Source: Methanofollis sp. W23
Lineage (GTDB): Archaea; Halobacteriota; Methanomicrobia; Methanomicrobiales; Methanofollaceae
Direction of reading: 5' to 3'
DNA: 64,000 nucleotides
Assembly (NCBI RefSeq): GCF_017875325.1
Contig: NZ_JAGGMN010000001.1
Location: 868,001-932,000 of the forward strand
Shown here: positions 43,222 to 51,433 of the stretch, one piece after another
How positions within the stretch are numbered: the first letter of the stretch is position 1
How the letters are laid out: each line of letters opens with the position of its first letter
Made by a program: the position numbers and the translations under genes
The notes under the pieces: generated by a model
The model's input: the letters and a program-made list of their open reading frames with translations, nothing else
What the model was told of the DNA's origin: nothing
The model's database searches: none

Positions 43222-43968
43222 TCACCCCTTCACCCCCGCCGCCGCGGCATAGACCACAAATCCCTGCTCGCCGTCGAGCCCAAGGATTCTGTTGAGGGCG
43301 TCGTCGTCGAAGGCGGCCATGGCGCAGACACCGCACCCGACACCCTCGGCCCCGAGATAGAGGTTCTGGCAGGCATGCCCGGCGTCCATGAAGATGTAGC
43401 GGTAGCCCCGCTCCCCATACCGCCAGGTCATCCGGTAGATGTCGGCCGCCCAGAGAAAGACGACGGCGGCGTCGGTGACCATAGGCTGGTTGATGAGTGC
43501 CTCCTTGACGGCGTCGGCGACGTTCTCCGGGGCGTCGACCATTGAAAGGCCATGGGAGAAGGCGGCATAATGGTACAGCCCCGGAGCAAGCCCTTCCACC
43601 CGGTTTACGAGCAGGTAGGTCTCGAGGGCATGACGTGCCCCGGCAGAAGGCACGGTCCTGAAGGTCCAGGCGTCCCCGAAGACCGAGGTCACCCCCTGCG
43701 AGCACCAGAGGAGGAACGAGAGGGTAGCAAGGGGCATGGGTTCTGTGGCATAGGTGCGGAGACTCCGTCTCTGGACGATCGCCTCGACCAGGCCGACCGG
43801 CCTGAAGTCGGCCTCGTCAGGAGACGGGAGCGGGGTCACCGCCGCCCCGGCGTGCGGGCGTTCAAGGGGCGGCTGCGGCCTGCCGAGCGCCTGGTCGGAC
43901 GGAGGGAGATGGGCAAACTTCGTCTCTTCAAGAAAGGTGTGTCCAGTATGACTCTTCACTCTCTGCAT
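43222..43968 (-). CDS. SagB/ThcOx-type FMN-dependent nitroreductase-family oxidoreductase
   Basis: 248 residues from ATG 43968, with GAGGTG at 4-nt spacing; a frame extending 25 codons further is not protein-like. The nitroreductase fold is evident: VEAIVQRRSLRTYATEPMPLATLSFLLWCSQGVT (FMN-binding RRS-R), RTVPSAGARHALETYLLVNRVEGLAPGLYHY, the SagB hallmark, and AGHACQNLYLGAEGVGCGVCAMAAFDDDALNRILGLD at the C-terminus. SagB-like enzymes oxidise azolines in peptide maturation, but stand-alone archaeal members exist and no cyclodehydratase or precursor peptide is nearby. Divergent from the Usp-GNAT gene. Confidence 0.88.
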   Translation of the reverse strand: MQRVKSHTGHTFLEETKFAHLPPSDQALGRPQPPLERPHAGAAVTPLPSPDEADFRPVGLVEAIVQRRSLRTYATEPMPLATLSFLLWCSQGVTSVFGDAWTFRTVPSAGARHALETYLLVNRVEGLAPGLYHYAAFSHGLSMVDAPENVADAVKEALINQPMVTDAAVVFLWAADIYRMTWRYGERGYRYIFMDAGHACQNLYLGAEGVGCGVCAMAAFDDDALNRILGLDGEQGFVVYAAAAGVKG

Positions 43969-44063
43969 GTTCACCTCGATACCAGGGAGGCATGAAAAGA
44001 TTTGCGCCCAAAAAGACCAGAGAGTATTTAGCCGGTGAGGCACCTATGCGGTATTGTGGGATC

Positions 44064-45350
44064 ATGAGTTCCTGGCTCTTTGATCGAGTGGTCTTTGCAA
44101 CTGATTTTTCGCAGAATGCCGAGGAAGCGAGCGCAGTAGTCCCGCTCCTCCCGCGCCTCGGGCAGGTGGTCCTTGTCCATGTGCTCAAGCCCGGGAATGA
44201 GGAGCGGCCGTGGTTTGCGGGCCGGTCCCTGCATTCGCTTGAAGAGACGGCAGAGCGAGCGCTCTCCAGGCGTGCCGAAGAGTACCAGGAGGTCGGGGTG
44301 AATACGAGGTACCGCATTCTCCGTGCACCTGACGGCGAGATCGCCAACGCCGTTCTGGACGCGGTCAGGGACGAGGAGGCGACGGCGGTCGTCGTCGGAG
44401 CCCAGGGGTATGGGCTCATCGGCACCCTCCTCCTTGGGAGTGTCTCAACGAAGGTGCTGGAGGAGGCCGGGGTGCATGTGGTCATCGCGCGGGGCGGCAG
44501 CGGCCGGCAGGACCCTGTGGCCTCCCCGATCCTCTGTCCGGTGGCCTTTGGTCGGCCGTCACGCGAGGCGGTCGCCCTCCTCCCTGGCCTCGGGGCCAGA
44601 GAAGTGGTGCTGCTCCACGTGCTTGCAAGCGATCATGGTGCGGAAGAAGAAGAGGCGGCCGAAAGGGAACTCGCGAGGATGAAGGCTCACCTGGAGACCT
44701 GCGGGACCGAGGTGCAGGCCCTCCTCAGGACCGGCCGTCCCTCAGACGAGATCGCAAGGACCGCACGCGATGCGGGGTCAGATCTCATCGTCATCCCGCG
44801 GCTTGGCAGGACCGACTATATCAGGAACATCTCGATCGGGAGCACGGCCCTTGCGGTTGCAAAGAAGGCGCCGTGCTCGGTCCTTGTCCTTTCCCGCCCC
44901 ACTGACCTCCACGAGGAGGTGCGCGAACTTGCACCCGAGGAGTTCGAGCTCGTCGATGAGATCTGGAAGGAGTACCGCGGCCAGACGGCCGACCCTGCGA
45001 CCGACCGGATCTTCGGGCTCTTCGTGGAAGGGACGCTTGCAACGGTGGCCAGGTGCCGCCGCCATCCCGACGGCCTGGAGGTGGACGGAGTCTTCACCCC
45101 TATGGAGATGCGGGGGCGGGGATATGCCAGGCGGGTCACCGATGCTCTGGTCAGGGCTTGCGGCGGAGAAGACCTGTACATGCACTCGACCCTCGAACTG
45201 GTCGGGTTTTACATGAACTACGGGTTTGTCCCCATCCCTGAGTCCGGCCTCCCTCCCTCGATCAGGATGCGGTTCTCCTTTGCCATCGGCGACCTCGAAG
45301 GAGCAAATGTCAAACCGATGATGCGCCCGGCCGGTGGCGGTCCGGCGTGA
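44064..45350 (+). CDS. Fusion of two universal-stress domains and a GNAT acetyltransferase domain
   Basis: 428 residues from ATG 44064. Usp domain 1 (about 4-140) begins LFDRVVFATDFSQNAEEAS and has the ATP-loop VVGAQGYGLIGTLLLGSVS. Usp domain 2 (about 150-285) ends with IGSTALAVAKKAPCSVLVL; its loop (IPRLGRTDYI) is degenerate. Residues about 290-425 form a GNAT domain (FGLFVEGTLATVARCRRHPDGLEVDGVFTPMEMRGRGYARRVTDALV), with the acetyl-CoA signature R-G-R-G-Y-A. An acetyltransferase controlled by nucleotide-binding Usp domains is the natural reading, substrate unknown. Earlier ATGs at 43992 and 44046 are in frame; the TATA-like AGTATTTAG (44022-44030) favours a later one. Confidence 0.85.
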   Translation: MSSWLFDRVVFATDFSQNAEEASAVVPLLPRLGQVVLVHVLKPGNEERPWFAGRSLHSLEETAERALSRRAEEYQEVGVNTRYRILRAPDGEIANAVLDAVRDEEATAVVVGAQGYGLIGTLLLGSVSTKVLEEAGVHVVIARGGSGRQDPVASPILCPVAFGRPSREAVALLPGLGAREVVLLHVLASDHGAEEEEAAERELARMKAHLETCGTEVQALLRTGRPSDEIARTARDAGSDLIVIPRLGRTDYIRNISIGSTALAVAKKAPCSVLVLSRPTDLHEEVRELAPEEFELVDEIWKEYRGQTADPATDRIFGLFVEGTLATVARCRRHPDGLEVDGVFTPMEMRGRGYARRVTDALVRACGGEDLYMHSTLELVGFYMNYGFVPIPESGLPPSIRMRFSFAIGDLEGANVKPMMRPAGGGPA

Positions 45351-45574
45351 GTAATGCGAGAATTGTATAGATAAACAGGATGAGGGACAAGAGCTCTCTT
45401 CATATTCGATCATCCCAGAACTCCCCACCATACCCATAATAAAGAGAGAGGGACAGGTGATGGTGGAGAGACGTTCACTTCTTTGTCACGCACCCATTGT
45501 CTTCCCAGATCCTCTCACGGGGGATTGAGTAAGGAAGGCTCATTGATGATCCTGAAGTTATTATACACTCTGTT

Positions 45575-45764
45575 GGCCCTGTAGAAACCCTCGCCAATTC
45601 TCGGTGTAGGCGCTATCCTCCCGCCTTCCCCTATCTTCTCGCCGGGGGCGAATGCCGCCCGGACCCCCAGGATGAAGATAGAACTGGGAAGGCACATATT
45701 GAACATGAAGGGAGTATTGCCATCCCCCCGCAGAGATAGTCATCAAGAGCATTTCTACAGAGCC
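45575..45764. mobile_element. MITE, shortened to 190 bp, target duplication ACTCTGTT/ATTCTGTT
   Basis: GGCCCTGTAGAAACCCTC ... AGCATTTCTACAGAGCC. The flanks ACTCTGTT (45567-45574) and ATTCTGTT (45765-45772) agree at seven of eight bases. About 40 bp are missing from the second hairpin. It stands in the gap after the Usp-GNAT gene, about 225 bp downstream of its stop. Confidence 0.82.
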
Positions 45765-45772
45765 ATTCTGTT

Positions 45773-46014
45773 CTAAAAAGATAGTTTAAGCAAACGGGCC
45801 ATTCGAAGATTAGAGATCTTCTCGACCCCCCTTCGCTCGTCCCCCCAAGCCCCTGCACCAGGATAGGTCGTGGACGGTACTCCCTCTCCAAAGAATCTGC
45901 CTTCCCGACCTTATCTTCCCCCAGGGGTCCGGGGGCAGCGCCCCCGGTACGATCGATGGGGGAAAGCGAGTGATTCACGCTCATATCAGGAAAGAGTGAG
46001 GGTTTCTCAAAGCC
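45773..46014. repeat. Degenerate MITE copy with intact right end
   Basis: The right end GAGGGTTTCTCAAAGCC at 45998-46014 has the same ACA-to-CA deletion as the neighbouring copy, so the two may be related by duplication. Inside: GAAGATTAGAGATCTTC (45804-45820), GTCCGGGGGCAGCGCCCCCGG hairpin (45928-45948). The left end is not recognisable. Confidence 0.6.
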
Positions 46015-46022
46015 CTTTCTCG

Positions 46023-46251
46023 GGCTCTGTAGAAATCCTCTTGATAGTTCTCTTTGACGGGGGGTTGCACCCCCCTGACCCCCCGCCACACGATAGGTCG
46101 AGGACGGCATCCCGTCTTTCAAGATCTTCTATTCAGCCTTCCCGCCCCAATCTTCATCCCGGGGGTCCGGGGGCAGCGCCCCCGGCGTGACTGTGTGGGA
46201 AGGCGATTGAGTCATCCTTGCGCCAAGAGGAAGTGAGGGTTTCTCAAAGCC
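46023..46251. mobile_element. Intact MITE, 229 bp, target duplication CTTTCTCG
   Basis: GGCTCTGTAGAAATCCTC ... GAGGGTTTCTCAAAGCC, flanked by CTTTCTCG on both sides (46015-46022 and 46252-46259), a perfect duplication. Two clear hairpins (GGGGGGTTGCACCCCCC near 46062-46078 and CCGGGGGCAGCGCCCCCGG near 46167-46185). It lies about 55 bp after the stop of the gene ending at 46306. Confidence 0.92.
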
Positions 46252-46305
46252 CTTTCTCGAATTCTTTCTCAATTTTCACATCCATATCCCTGGTCCACTC
46301 TCTTC

Positions 46306-47343
46306 TCACCCGCTCCTCGCCCCCGGCGTCACCCCGGTATAGACCCTGATCACCTCGTCGTAGCGGTCGTAGCCGACATACACCTTCTCTTCTTCTTCGT
46401 TCTCGCACTCCCAGAAGTACGGCCTGAGAGGGGCGTCGCAGCCCATGCTCACCACACGCGCCGTCCAGTTCCCACCGGTATATCCCGCCCTGCCGAGTGC
46501 CCAGGTCGCCTCCCCGAGGGAGAGGCGCGTGAGTGCGGCGGCAGGGTCGGGGTGGCCGAATTTCCATTCCTTGAAGTGCGGTGAGGTGCCAGCCCCGGCA
46601 AGCGAGACCTCTGCGACGGCGGCAAGTTCGTCGTCCTGGAAGAAGGGGATTAGACAGAAGTCATGGAGGGTACGGTCCAGCGACGTCACCTGGACAGCGT
46701 CGCCGGCGACTGCATCGGTAAGGACTGACCTGGCATGCCGCTCTGCCTCAGCGACAGGTGCCTGGACCTCTTCGGGCGGGATTGTCTCGAGTGAAACCAC
46801 CGGCACCTCCTCACCCGGCGTCCAGGTCATGGGGGCGAGGGGGAAGATGCTCACCAGAGAACCCTGAAACTCCTTCTCTGTGTCCTCGAAGATGAGGTCG
46901 TTGATGATGGTGCGCTCTTTCTGCACCGCATCAAACCAGGTGCCGGTCAGGCAGGAAAGAGAGTACTGAGCATCGCCTGCATTGTACGAATGAAGTCTCA
47001 ACTCAAGCGTATGCGACCCGGCACGATCAGTCTTCCAGGCGTCGGTGTGGGAATACCCTTCAGTGTCCCAGACCGTCAGTTCATATCGCGCCCACTGGCC
47101 GTCGAGATTCTGATCGCCGGTGTTGTTGCAGAGGGCCGTGAAGGTGTTCGTCCCCACCGGTGCCGTGACCGGACCGTTCTCGATCACTTCGGCGGTGTCC
47201 GCCGTCCCGTTCGTGTGCATCAGGCCAAGATTGATGGTCGCACAGGGCAGCGCCCCTGCCGACGAGACCAGCATGACCGCAACCCCGACCAGGACGACGA
47301 TACCCGCCCCACATGGTTTTCTTGCTCTTTTCAAGAGATTCAT
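46306..47343 (-). CDS. Secreted/membrane-anchored protein, function unknown, paralogous at its C-terminus to the gene at 50010-50594
   Basis: 345 residues from ATG 47343. Basic N-terminus and hydrophobic segment (GIVVLVGVAVMLVSSAGALP) act as signal or anchor. The N-terminal half (about 30-160) is a beta domain with four Cys. The C-terminal half (about 175-340) reads VVSLETIPPEEVQAPVAEAERHARSVLTDAVAGDAVQVTSLDR and ends with VYVGYDRYDEVIRVYTGVTPG, matching the other gene (EISFETVPPGEIMAVVTEAE; VYIGYDLKNDEIRVISRLTPG). This module has no function known to me. The gene may have an export role in a small locus with the nucleotidase. Confidence 0.75.
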   Translation of the reverse strand: MNLLKRARKPCGAGIVVLVGVAVMLVSSAGALPCATINLGLMHTNGTADTAEVIENGPVTAPVGTNTFTALCNNTGDQNLDGQWARYELTVWDTEGYSHTDAWKTDRAGSHTLELRLHSYNAGDAQYSLSCLTGTWFDAVQKERTIINDLIFEDTEKEFQGSLVSIFPLAPMTWTPGEEVPVVSLETIPPEEVQAPVAEAERHARSVLTDAVAGDAVQVTSLDRTLHDFCLIPFFQDDELAAVAEVSLAGAGTSPHFKEWKFGHPDPAAALTRLSLGEATWALGRAGYTGGNWTARVVSMGCDAPLRPYFWECENEEEEKVYVGYDRYDEVIRVYTGVTPGARSG

Positions 47344-47575
47344 TCCTGAGCGCCTCCGCGGCGCCTCGGTCACGGGCAGATGAAATGGAAAAGAGTCGAG
47401 ATGGCCCCGTATTCAACCAAAACTCCAGAGAAGTGCCTGACCTGTCGCCGCGCGTGAAATTATATTTCATTGGATATATGTGGCTTTCGTTTAAAATTGA
47501 ACCATCAGGAGAAATATTATCCCCAGGTCTCGCTCACGCTTGCGCGTGAAGAGATCATACCCCCTCTCCCCTCCC

Positions 47576-49219
47576 ATGAAGGTCGGGCTCTTGCTCCTCG
47601 CCGCCGGCCTTCTTGCGCTCTCAGTCTATGGTGCGGCGTCGCTCCTCCCCCAGGAAGGCCCCCACGAGATCGCCATCATGACGACGACCGACCTCCACGG
47701 CCATATCTTCCCCTACGCAAACAAGACCGGCGCATCCATCGGGGGTATCGAGCGGATCGCACGCGCAAAGGACGCGATCGCCACAGAGGTCGACGGGTGG
47801 GTGCTGCTCTCGGCCGGGGACGACCTGACCGGTCCGCTGTACGCCACCTATGGCGGCGAGCCAGAACTGGAGGCCATGAGCCTCGCGGGCTACACCGCGG
47901 CCTGTCCGGGCAACCACGAGTTCGATTATGGGGCGGCGCATTACCTGAACGCCACCCGCCATGCCGGGTTCCCCCTCCTCTCGGCAAACCTCGTGACCGA
48001 CGACCCCGCCCTTGCCGCGGTCATCAGGCCCTCCATGGTCGTCGAGGTCGACGGGACCTCCATCGGGCTCTTCGGCCTGATCACCCCTGACCTCGCCCTC
48101 ATCACCAACCCTGGCCCGAATGTCACGGTCGACCCCGACTATGTGGGCGTGGCCAGGGGCGAGGTGAAGACCCTCAGGGAGGAGGGCGCCGAGATCGTCG
48201 TCGCCCTCTCGCATATGGGCGCGGCCTGCGACGAAGATCTTGCAAGGCAGGTGGAGGGGATCGATCTTATCGTCGGCGGGCATGACCATACCTATCTCTG
48301 CGAGAATGTCGAGGGGCCTGGAGACTGGACGACGGTCATCGTCCATGACGGCAGTCAGGGCGAGCGCCTCGGGGTTCTGAGGTGTGCGATCACCGGCGAC
48401 GGGATCGAGGACTGGCAGTGGGAGACGGTGCCGATGGACGACTCGGTCGGATATGACCGGGCGATCAGGGAGTACCTCGCCCCCTTCCAGGCGGCGATGA
48501 AGGCGCAGGAACAGGAGGCGATCGGCGAGAGCACGGTGGCGGTCGACGCTGTGAAGGCGCACCTGCGCACGAGGGAGATGCCGCTCGGCGACCTCATCGC
48601 CGACGCCTGGCTGGCATGGTTCGGCGAGGCCGATCTCGCCGTCGTCAACAGCGGGGGGATCAGGGGCGACCGCGTCTTCCCGGCAGGTCCGGTGACGCAC
48701 GGGATGCTCGCCGAGATCCTTCCTTTCGGGAACGAGGTCGTGATCGTCCGCATGAACGGGACCGAGGTCCGCCAGATCTGTGAGATGAGCGCCTCGGCCC
48801 TCGGCCCCGACTTCGAGGGCATCCAGGAGTCGGGGTTCCTCCAGGTCGGGGGCGTGCAGATGACGATCGATCCGGGCAGGCCCGCCTATGCCGCGGTCTA
48901 TAACGGGAAAGCGGTACAGGAAGTGGTGTGCAAGGGCGCACGGGTCGAGTCGGTTCTTGTCAGGGACGGCGAGGCGTGGGTGCCGGTCGAGGACGAAGCG
49001 ATGTACACCGTCCTGGTCAATGAGTATATGGCGGAAGGGGGCGACGGATATGCCCTCTTCGCCGGGATCCCGGTGGAGAGAAAGGTCAGGACCGGGGTCA
49101 AGGCCATTGAACCGGTGGAGGCCTATGTCAGGGAGTACTCCCCTCTCACCCCGGTCACCGACGGCCGGATCACCTCTGTCCTGTCAGGTCCGCCCTCACC
49201 CGTGGTAGTGGCGACGTGA
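47576..49219 (+). CDS. Secreted 5'-nucleotidase/UshA-family metallophosphatase
   Basis: 547 residues from ATG 47576 (a TTG 12 codons earlier is less likely). An N-terminal helix (VGLLLLAAGLLALSVYGAASLL) exports or anchors it. Calcineurin-like metal motifs follow: D39-x-H41 (TDLHGH), GDD at 81-83, GNHE at 112-115, and GGHDH near 225. The C-terminal half is the 5'-nucleotidase domain (PLGDLIADAWL, NSGGIRGDR, LPFGNEVV, YTVLVNEYMAEGGDGYALFAG). It removes phosphate from nucleotides or other phosphoesters outside the cell, for phosphate or nucleoside scavenging. Its 3' end overlaps the convergent DUF2115 gene by 24 bp. Confidence 0.93.
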   Translation: MKVGLLLLAAGLLALSVYGAASLLPQEGPHEIAIMTTTDLHGHIFPYANKTGASIGGIERIARAKDAIATEVDGWVLLSAGDDLTGPLYATYGGEPELEAMSLAGYTAACPGNHEFDYGAAHYLNATRHAGFPLLSANLVTDDPALAAVIRPSMVVEVDGTSIGLFGLITPDLALITNPGPNVTVDPDYVGVARGEVKTLREEGAEIVVALSHMGAACDEDLARQVEGIDLIVGGHDHTYLCENVEGPGDWTTVIVHDGSQGERLGVLRCAITGDGIEDWQWETVPMDDSVGYDRAIREYLAPFQAAMKAQEQEAIGESTVAVDAVKAHLRTREMPLGDLIADAWLAWFGEADLAVVNSGGIRGDRVFPAGPVTHGMLAEILPFGNEVVIVRMNGTEVRQICEMSASALGPDFEGIQESGFLQVGGVQMTIDPGRPAYAAVYNGKAVQEVVCKGARVESVLVRDGEAWVPVEDEAMYTVLVNEYMAEGGDGYALFAGIPVERKVRTGVKAIEPVEAYVREYSPLTPVTDGRITSVLSGPPSPVVVAT

Positions 49220-49957
49220 CTCCTCGATGATCCCCAAGTTTTCGATCCTCTCCGCTTCGGCCTCGCCGTGGAGGGTGCGGGCGCCGGTGTCCTGCCGCGC
49301 CGGGCAGTATGGGCAGAGGGAGAAGGGGACGTCCCCTTCCTTCTCTCTCACCGGGCAATAATAGGTCTCGCCCTCAGCATAGACCTCGAGCCCGCCAGGA
49401 AACGGCGTCCCGACCGGGTGGGCAGGGCGGCCGCAGACGTACATCGTGTAGGCCGCAAGGAGGTACTTGAGGACAAGGAGGTCGGGCACTTTCCCGGCCG
49501 CCACCCTGGCCCGGCATGCTTCCGCGACCATCTCGGCATAGGCCGGGAGCGAGGGGTCCACCGGTCCGTCGTCGAGGGGTTTTTTCCCCTGGCAGGTGAG
49601 GGCAAGGTCGTGGTATGCCCCCATCACCTGCTCCTCCACCTTCGGGAGGAGGAGGCGCCGGTATCCGGGTTCGAGGTCTTTGGTCTTTCTCCTGAAGTTC
49701 TCCATCATCGCCCGCAGGTCGGTGACCTGGAAGGAGGAGATCCCGCGCCCGACGGCCGCGAGGAGTTCACGTCTCGTCTCCGCATCTTTCATCTCAGCAC
49801 AGATCACGTCCACCTCGTCGAGAGTGAACACTCTCCTCCTCTCCCCTTGCGTCGGGGCGAGCACCTCCTCCCACATCGCCGGGCCGGGGTTTGGGGGCAG
49901 GGGAGTGTCTGCGGGTGATGAAAGGCGGAAAAATCTCTTGAAGAATCCTGGTCGCAC
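49196..49957 (-). CDS. DUF2115 (UPF0305) protein, methanogen-conserved
   Basis: 253 residues from a GTG at 49957. The C-terminal two thirds match UPF0305/DUF2115: YHDLALTCQGKKPLDD, RARVAAGKVPDLLVLKYLLAAYTMYVCGRPAHPVGTPFPGG and a Cys cluster YYCPVREKEGDVPFSLCPYCPARQD, a likely zinc or Fe-S site (three to four Cys). The family is restricted to methanogenic archaea and its function is unknown. An alternative start at the internal ATG (WEEVLAP) would remove 27 residues. Convergent with the nucleotidase; upstream neighbour on the same strand is the small membrane protein gene. Confidence 0.88.
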   Translation of the reverse strand: MRPGFFKRFFRLSSPADTPLPPNPGPAMWEEVLAPTQGERRRVFTLDEVDVICAEMKDAETRRELLAAVGRGISSFQVTDLRAMMENFRRKTKDLEPGYRRLLLPKVEEQVMGAYHDLALTCQGKKPLDDGPVDPSLPAYAEMVAEACRARVAAGKVPDLLVLKYLLAAYTMYVCGRPAHPVGTPFPGGLEVYAEGETYYCPVREKEGDVPFSLCPYCPARQDTGARTLHGEAEAERIENLGIIEESRRHYHG

Positions 49958-50009
49958 TGCATGAGGTCGGTGCCATAGGGAGAAAAGGGTGCGTGTCGGG
50001 GCCAGGGAT

Positions 50010-50594
50010 CTATGCGCCCTGACCTGGTGTCAGCCTGGAGATGACCCTGATCTCATCGTTTTTCAGGTCGTAGCCAATGTATACCTTCTCCCCTCCTTCA
50101 TTCTCAAACTCCCAGCAGAACGGCATGACCGGTTCCTCGCGGGGGATGCTCACCATACGTGCCGTCCATTTCTGGTCTGGATACCCGGCATCGCCGAGCA
50201 TGACGATCGCCGTAGTGAACGGCGGGCGCATCCACGCAACTGTTCCAGAAAGGTCATGCCTCCACCGAGAAAATCTCGGGGTCCCGTTCTCAAGGACGGT
50301 GATCTGTGCAACTGCGGTGATATCTTCCCTGGAGAAGGGGATGAGGTAGAAGTCGGGGGCGTTCCGGTCCAGTGACCGTACCAGAGCGGCGTCGCCGGCG
50401 ATGGCCCCGGTGAGGTTTGCGGTGAAGTGGCGTTCTGCCTCGGTGACGACCGCCATGATCTCGCCTGGAGGGACGGTCTCAAACGAGATCTCAGGGGCTC
50501 TGTCTCCGTGATGCAAGACCAGCAGGGCTCCGAGTCCGACGAACGCCGCTATGAAGGTCAGGAGGAGGAACGCAGAGATCACCCTGTATTTCAT
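50010..50594 (-). CDS. Small membrane-anchored protein, paralog of the C-terminal half of the 46306-47343 product
   Basis: 194 residues. An N-terminal helix (VISAFLLLTFIAAFVGLGALLVLHH) anchors it, the remainder lies outside. SFETVPPGEIMAVVTEAERHFTANLTGAIAGDAALVRSLDRNAPDFYLIPF and the end EKVYIGYDLKNDEIRVISRL are shared with the larger protein 3 kb away. Conserved Arg, Asp and Trp (KWTARMVSI) suggest a folded ligand-binding domain, but I cannot assign a family. Upstream TATA-like ATATATATTTTTTGAG region (50636-50652) reads on both strands. Confidence 0.75.
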   Translation of the reverse strand: MKYRVISAFLLLTFIAAFVGLGALLVLHHGDRAPEISFETVPPGEIMAVVTEAERHFTANLTGAIAGDAALVRSLDRNAPDFYLIPFSREDITAVAQITVLENGTPRFSRWRHDLSGTVAWMRPPFTTAIVMLGDAGYPDQKWTARMVSIPREEPVMPFCWEFENEGGEKVYIGYDLKNDEIRVISRLTPGQGA

Positions 50595-50971
50595 CTGGAT
50601 CGACCAGTTCTACAGCCAGATGTGACATTTGCGTGGATATATATTTTTTGAGCAGATTGGGGGAGGGAGCAGGCAGGTTTGGGCTGAAGGGTTTTCACCT
50701 CCCTGCCCCTGTCATGAAGATTGGCAGGGGGTGGCAGGTCGGCGATCAAAAAGACACCCTCATCTGATCCCCGGCGCTGCGACTCCCCGTCTTTTCCCCT
50801 TGCGGGTAAACGACCACGAGCAAGTTCAAGAAGATTTATGGGCTCTTTAGAATCCCTCACTTGTCGTGGGGAGAGTGCGTGTCATCTGCCATGCTATAGT
50901 CTTTCGCCGGGGTCGGCACGCCCCCCCGCCACAGAGAGCCATGAGGAATTCTACAAAGCCCGGGACAATCT
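50595..50971. repeat. Gap with a 120-bp shortened MITE (50841-50960)
   Basis: An AT-rich promoter (50630-50655) for the minus-strand membrane protein is at the left. At 50841 GGCTCTTTAGAATCCCTC starts a MITE that keeps the ends (right: GAGGAATTCTACAAAGCC) but only about half the interior. Flanks do not match. The repeat ends 11 bp from the stop of the YigZ-like gene. Confidence 0.65.
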
Positions 50972-51367
50972 TCACCTGGACCCTTCACCCTCATGCAGAT
51001 AATACTCGGCCGCACACTCGGCCGCGTCCCTGAAGGCCCTGGTCACCCCGCCTGGGCCGAGTTTGATCCTGCCAAAGATCCTGGAGACGACGAGGGCGTG
51101 GCGGTCGAGGGCGTGCTTTTCCAGGACCCCGAGGAGGGCCTTGCCTGGGTGGCCGACCTCGCCGTCGTTCTTGGTCGTCTCGACCGGGGTGTTGCCTGAA
51201 AGGAACCGCACGGCAGAGCAGTGGTGGGCGGCCTTGCGGTACGCTTTTCTGTGGAGGTCGAGCACCTCCGCCATCTCGTCAGGGTCGTCAAGGGCATAGA
51301 GATGGGCGTAAAAGCGCGATCTTTTCACCTCAGTCTTCACCGCAGCAAGTTCGCGCATCACCCTCAT
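50972..51367 (-). CDS. YigZ/IMPACT N-terminal domain (UPF0029) protein
   Basis: About 131 residues starting from ATG 51367 (alternatives at 51358 and 51385). KTEVKRSRFYAHLYALDDPDEMAEVLDLHRKAYRKAAHHCSAVRF is the UPF0029 signature, with the conserved K-x-S-x-F-x-A and H-x-C-x-A. NDGEVGHPGKALLGVLEKHALDRHALVVSRIFGRIKLGPGGVTRAFRDAAE completes the domain (E/P-x-G...LGxGGLxRAY). The bacterial C-terminal extension is absent. Single-domain archaeal members exist; a link to translation control is known only for eukaryotic IMPACT. Divergent from the cupredoxin gene with overlapping promoters. Confidence 0.85.
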   Translation of the reverse strand: MRVMRELAAVKTEVKRSRFYAHLYALDDPDEMAEVLDLHRKAYRKAAHHCSAVRFLSGNTPVETTKNDGEVGHPGKALLGVLEKHALDRHALVVSRIFGRIKLGPGGVTRAFRDAAECAAEYYLHEGEGSR

Positions 51368-51433
51368 GGTTTGATGGGCCGGCATATAGAGACGCCCGAA
51401 AGGTATATGAACCCGTATCGCCTGTCCGGCAGC
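51368..51433. promoter_or_regulatory. Overlapping divergent promoters (YigZ-like / cupredoxin)
   Basis: Within 66 bp two TATA-like boxes face opposite ways: GGCATATAGAG (51381-51391) at 45-50 bp before the cupredoxin ATG, and on the other strand TTCATATACC (51402-51411) about 40 bp before the YigZ-like start. Polymerase bound at one would block the other, so the two genes may be expressed alternatively. Confidence 0.5.

Noticed and set aside
43222-43968. SagB-like gene as part of a thiazole/oxazole peptide (TOMM) cluster
   Set aside because: No YcaO/cyclodehydratase or short precursor peptide is found within reach; neighbours are a repeat region and a Usp-GNAT gene.
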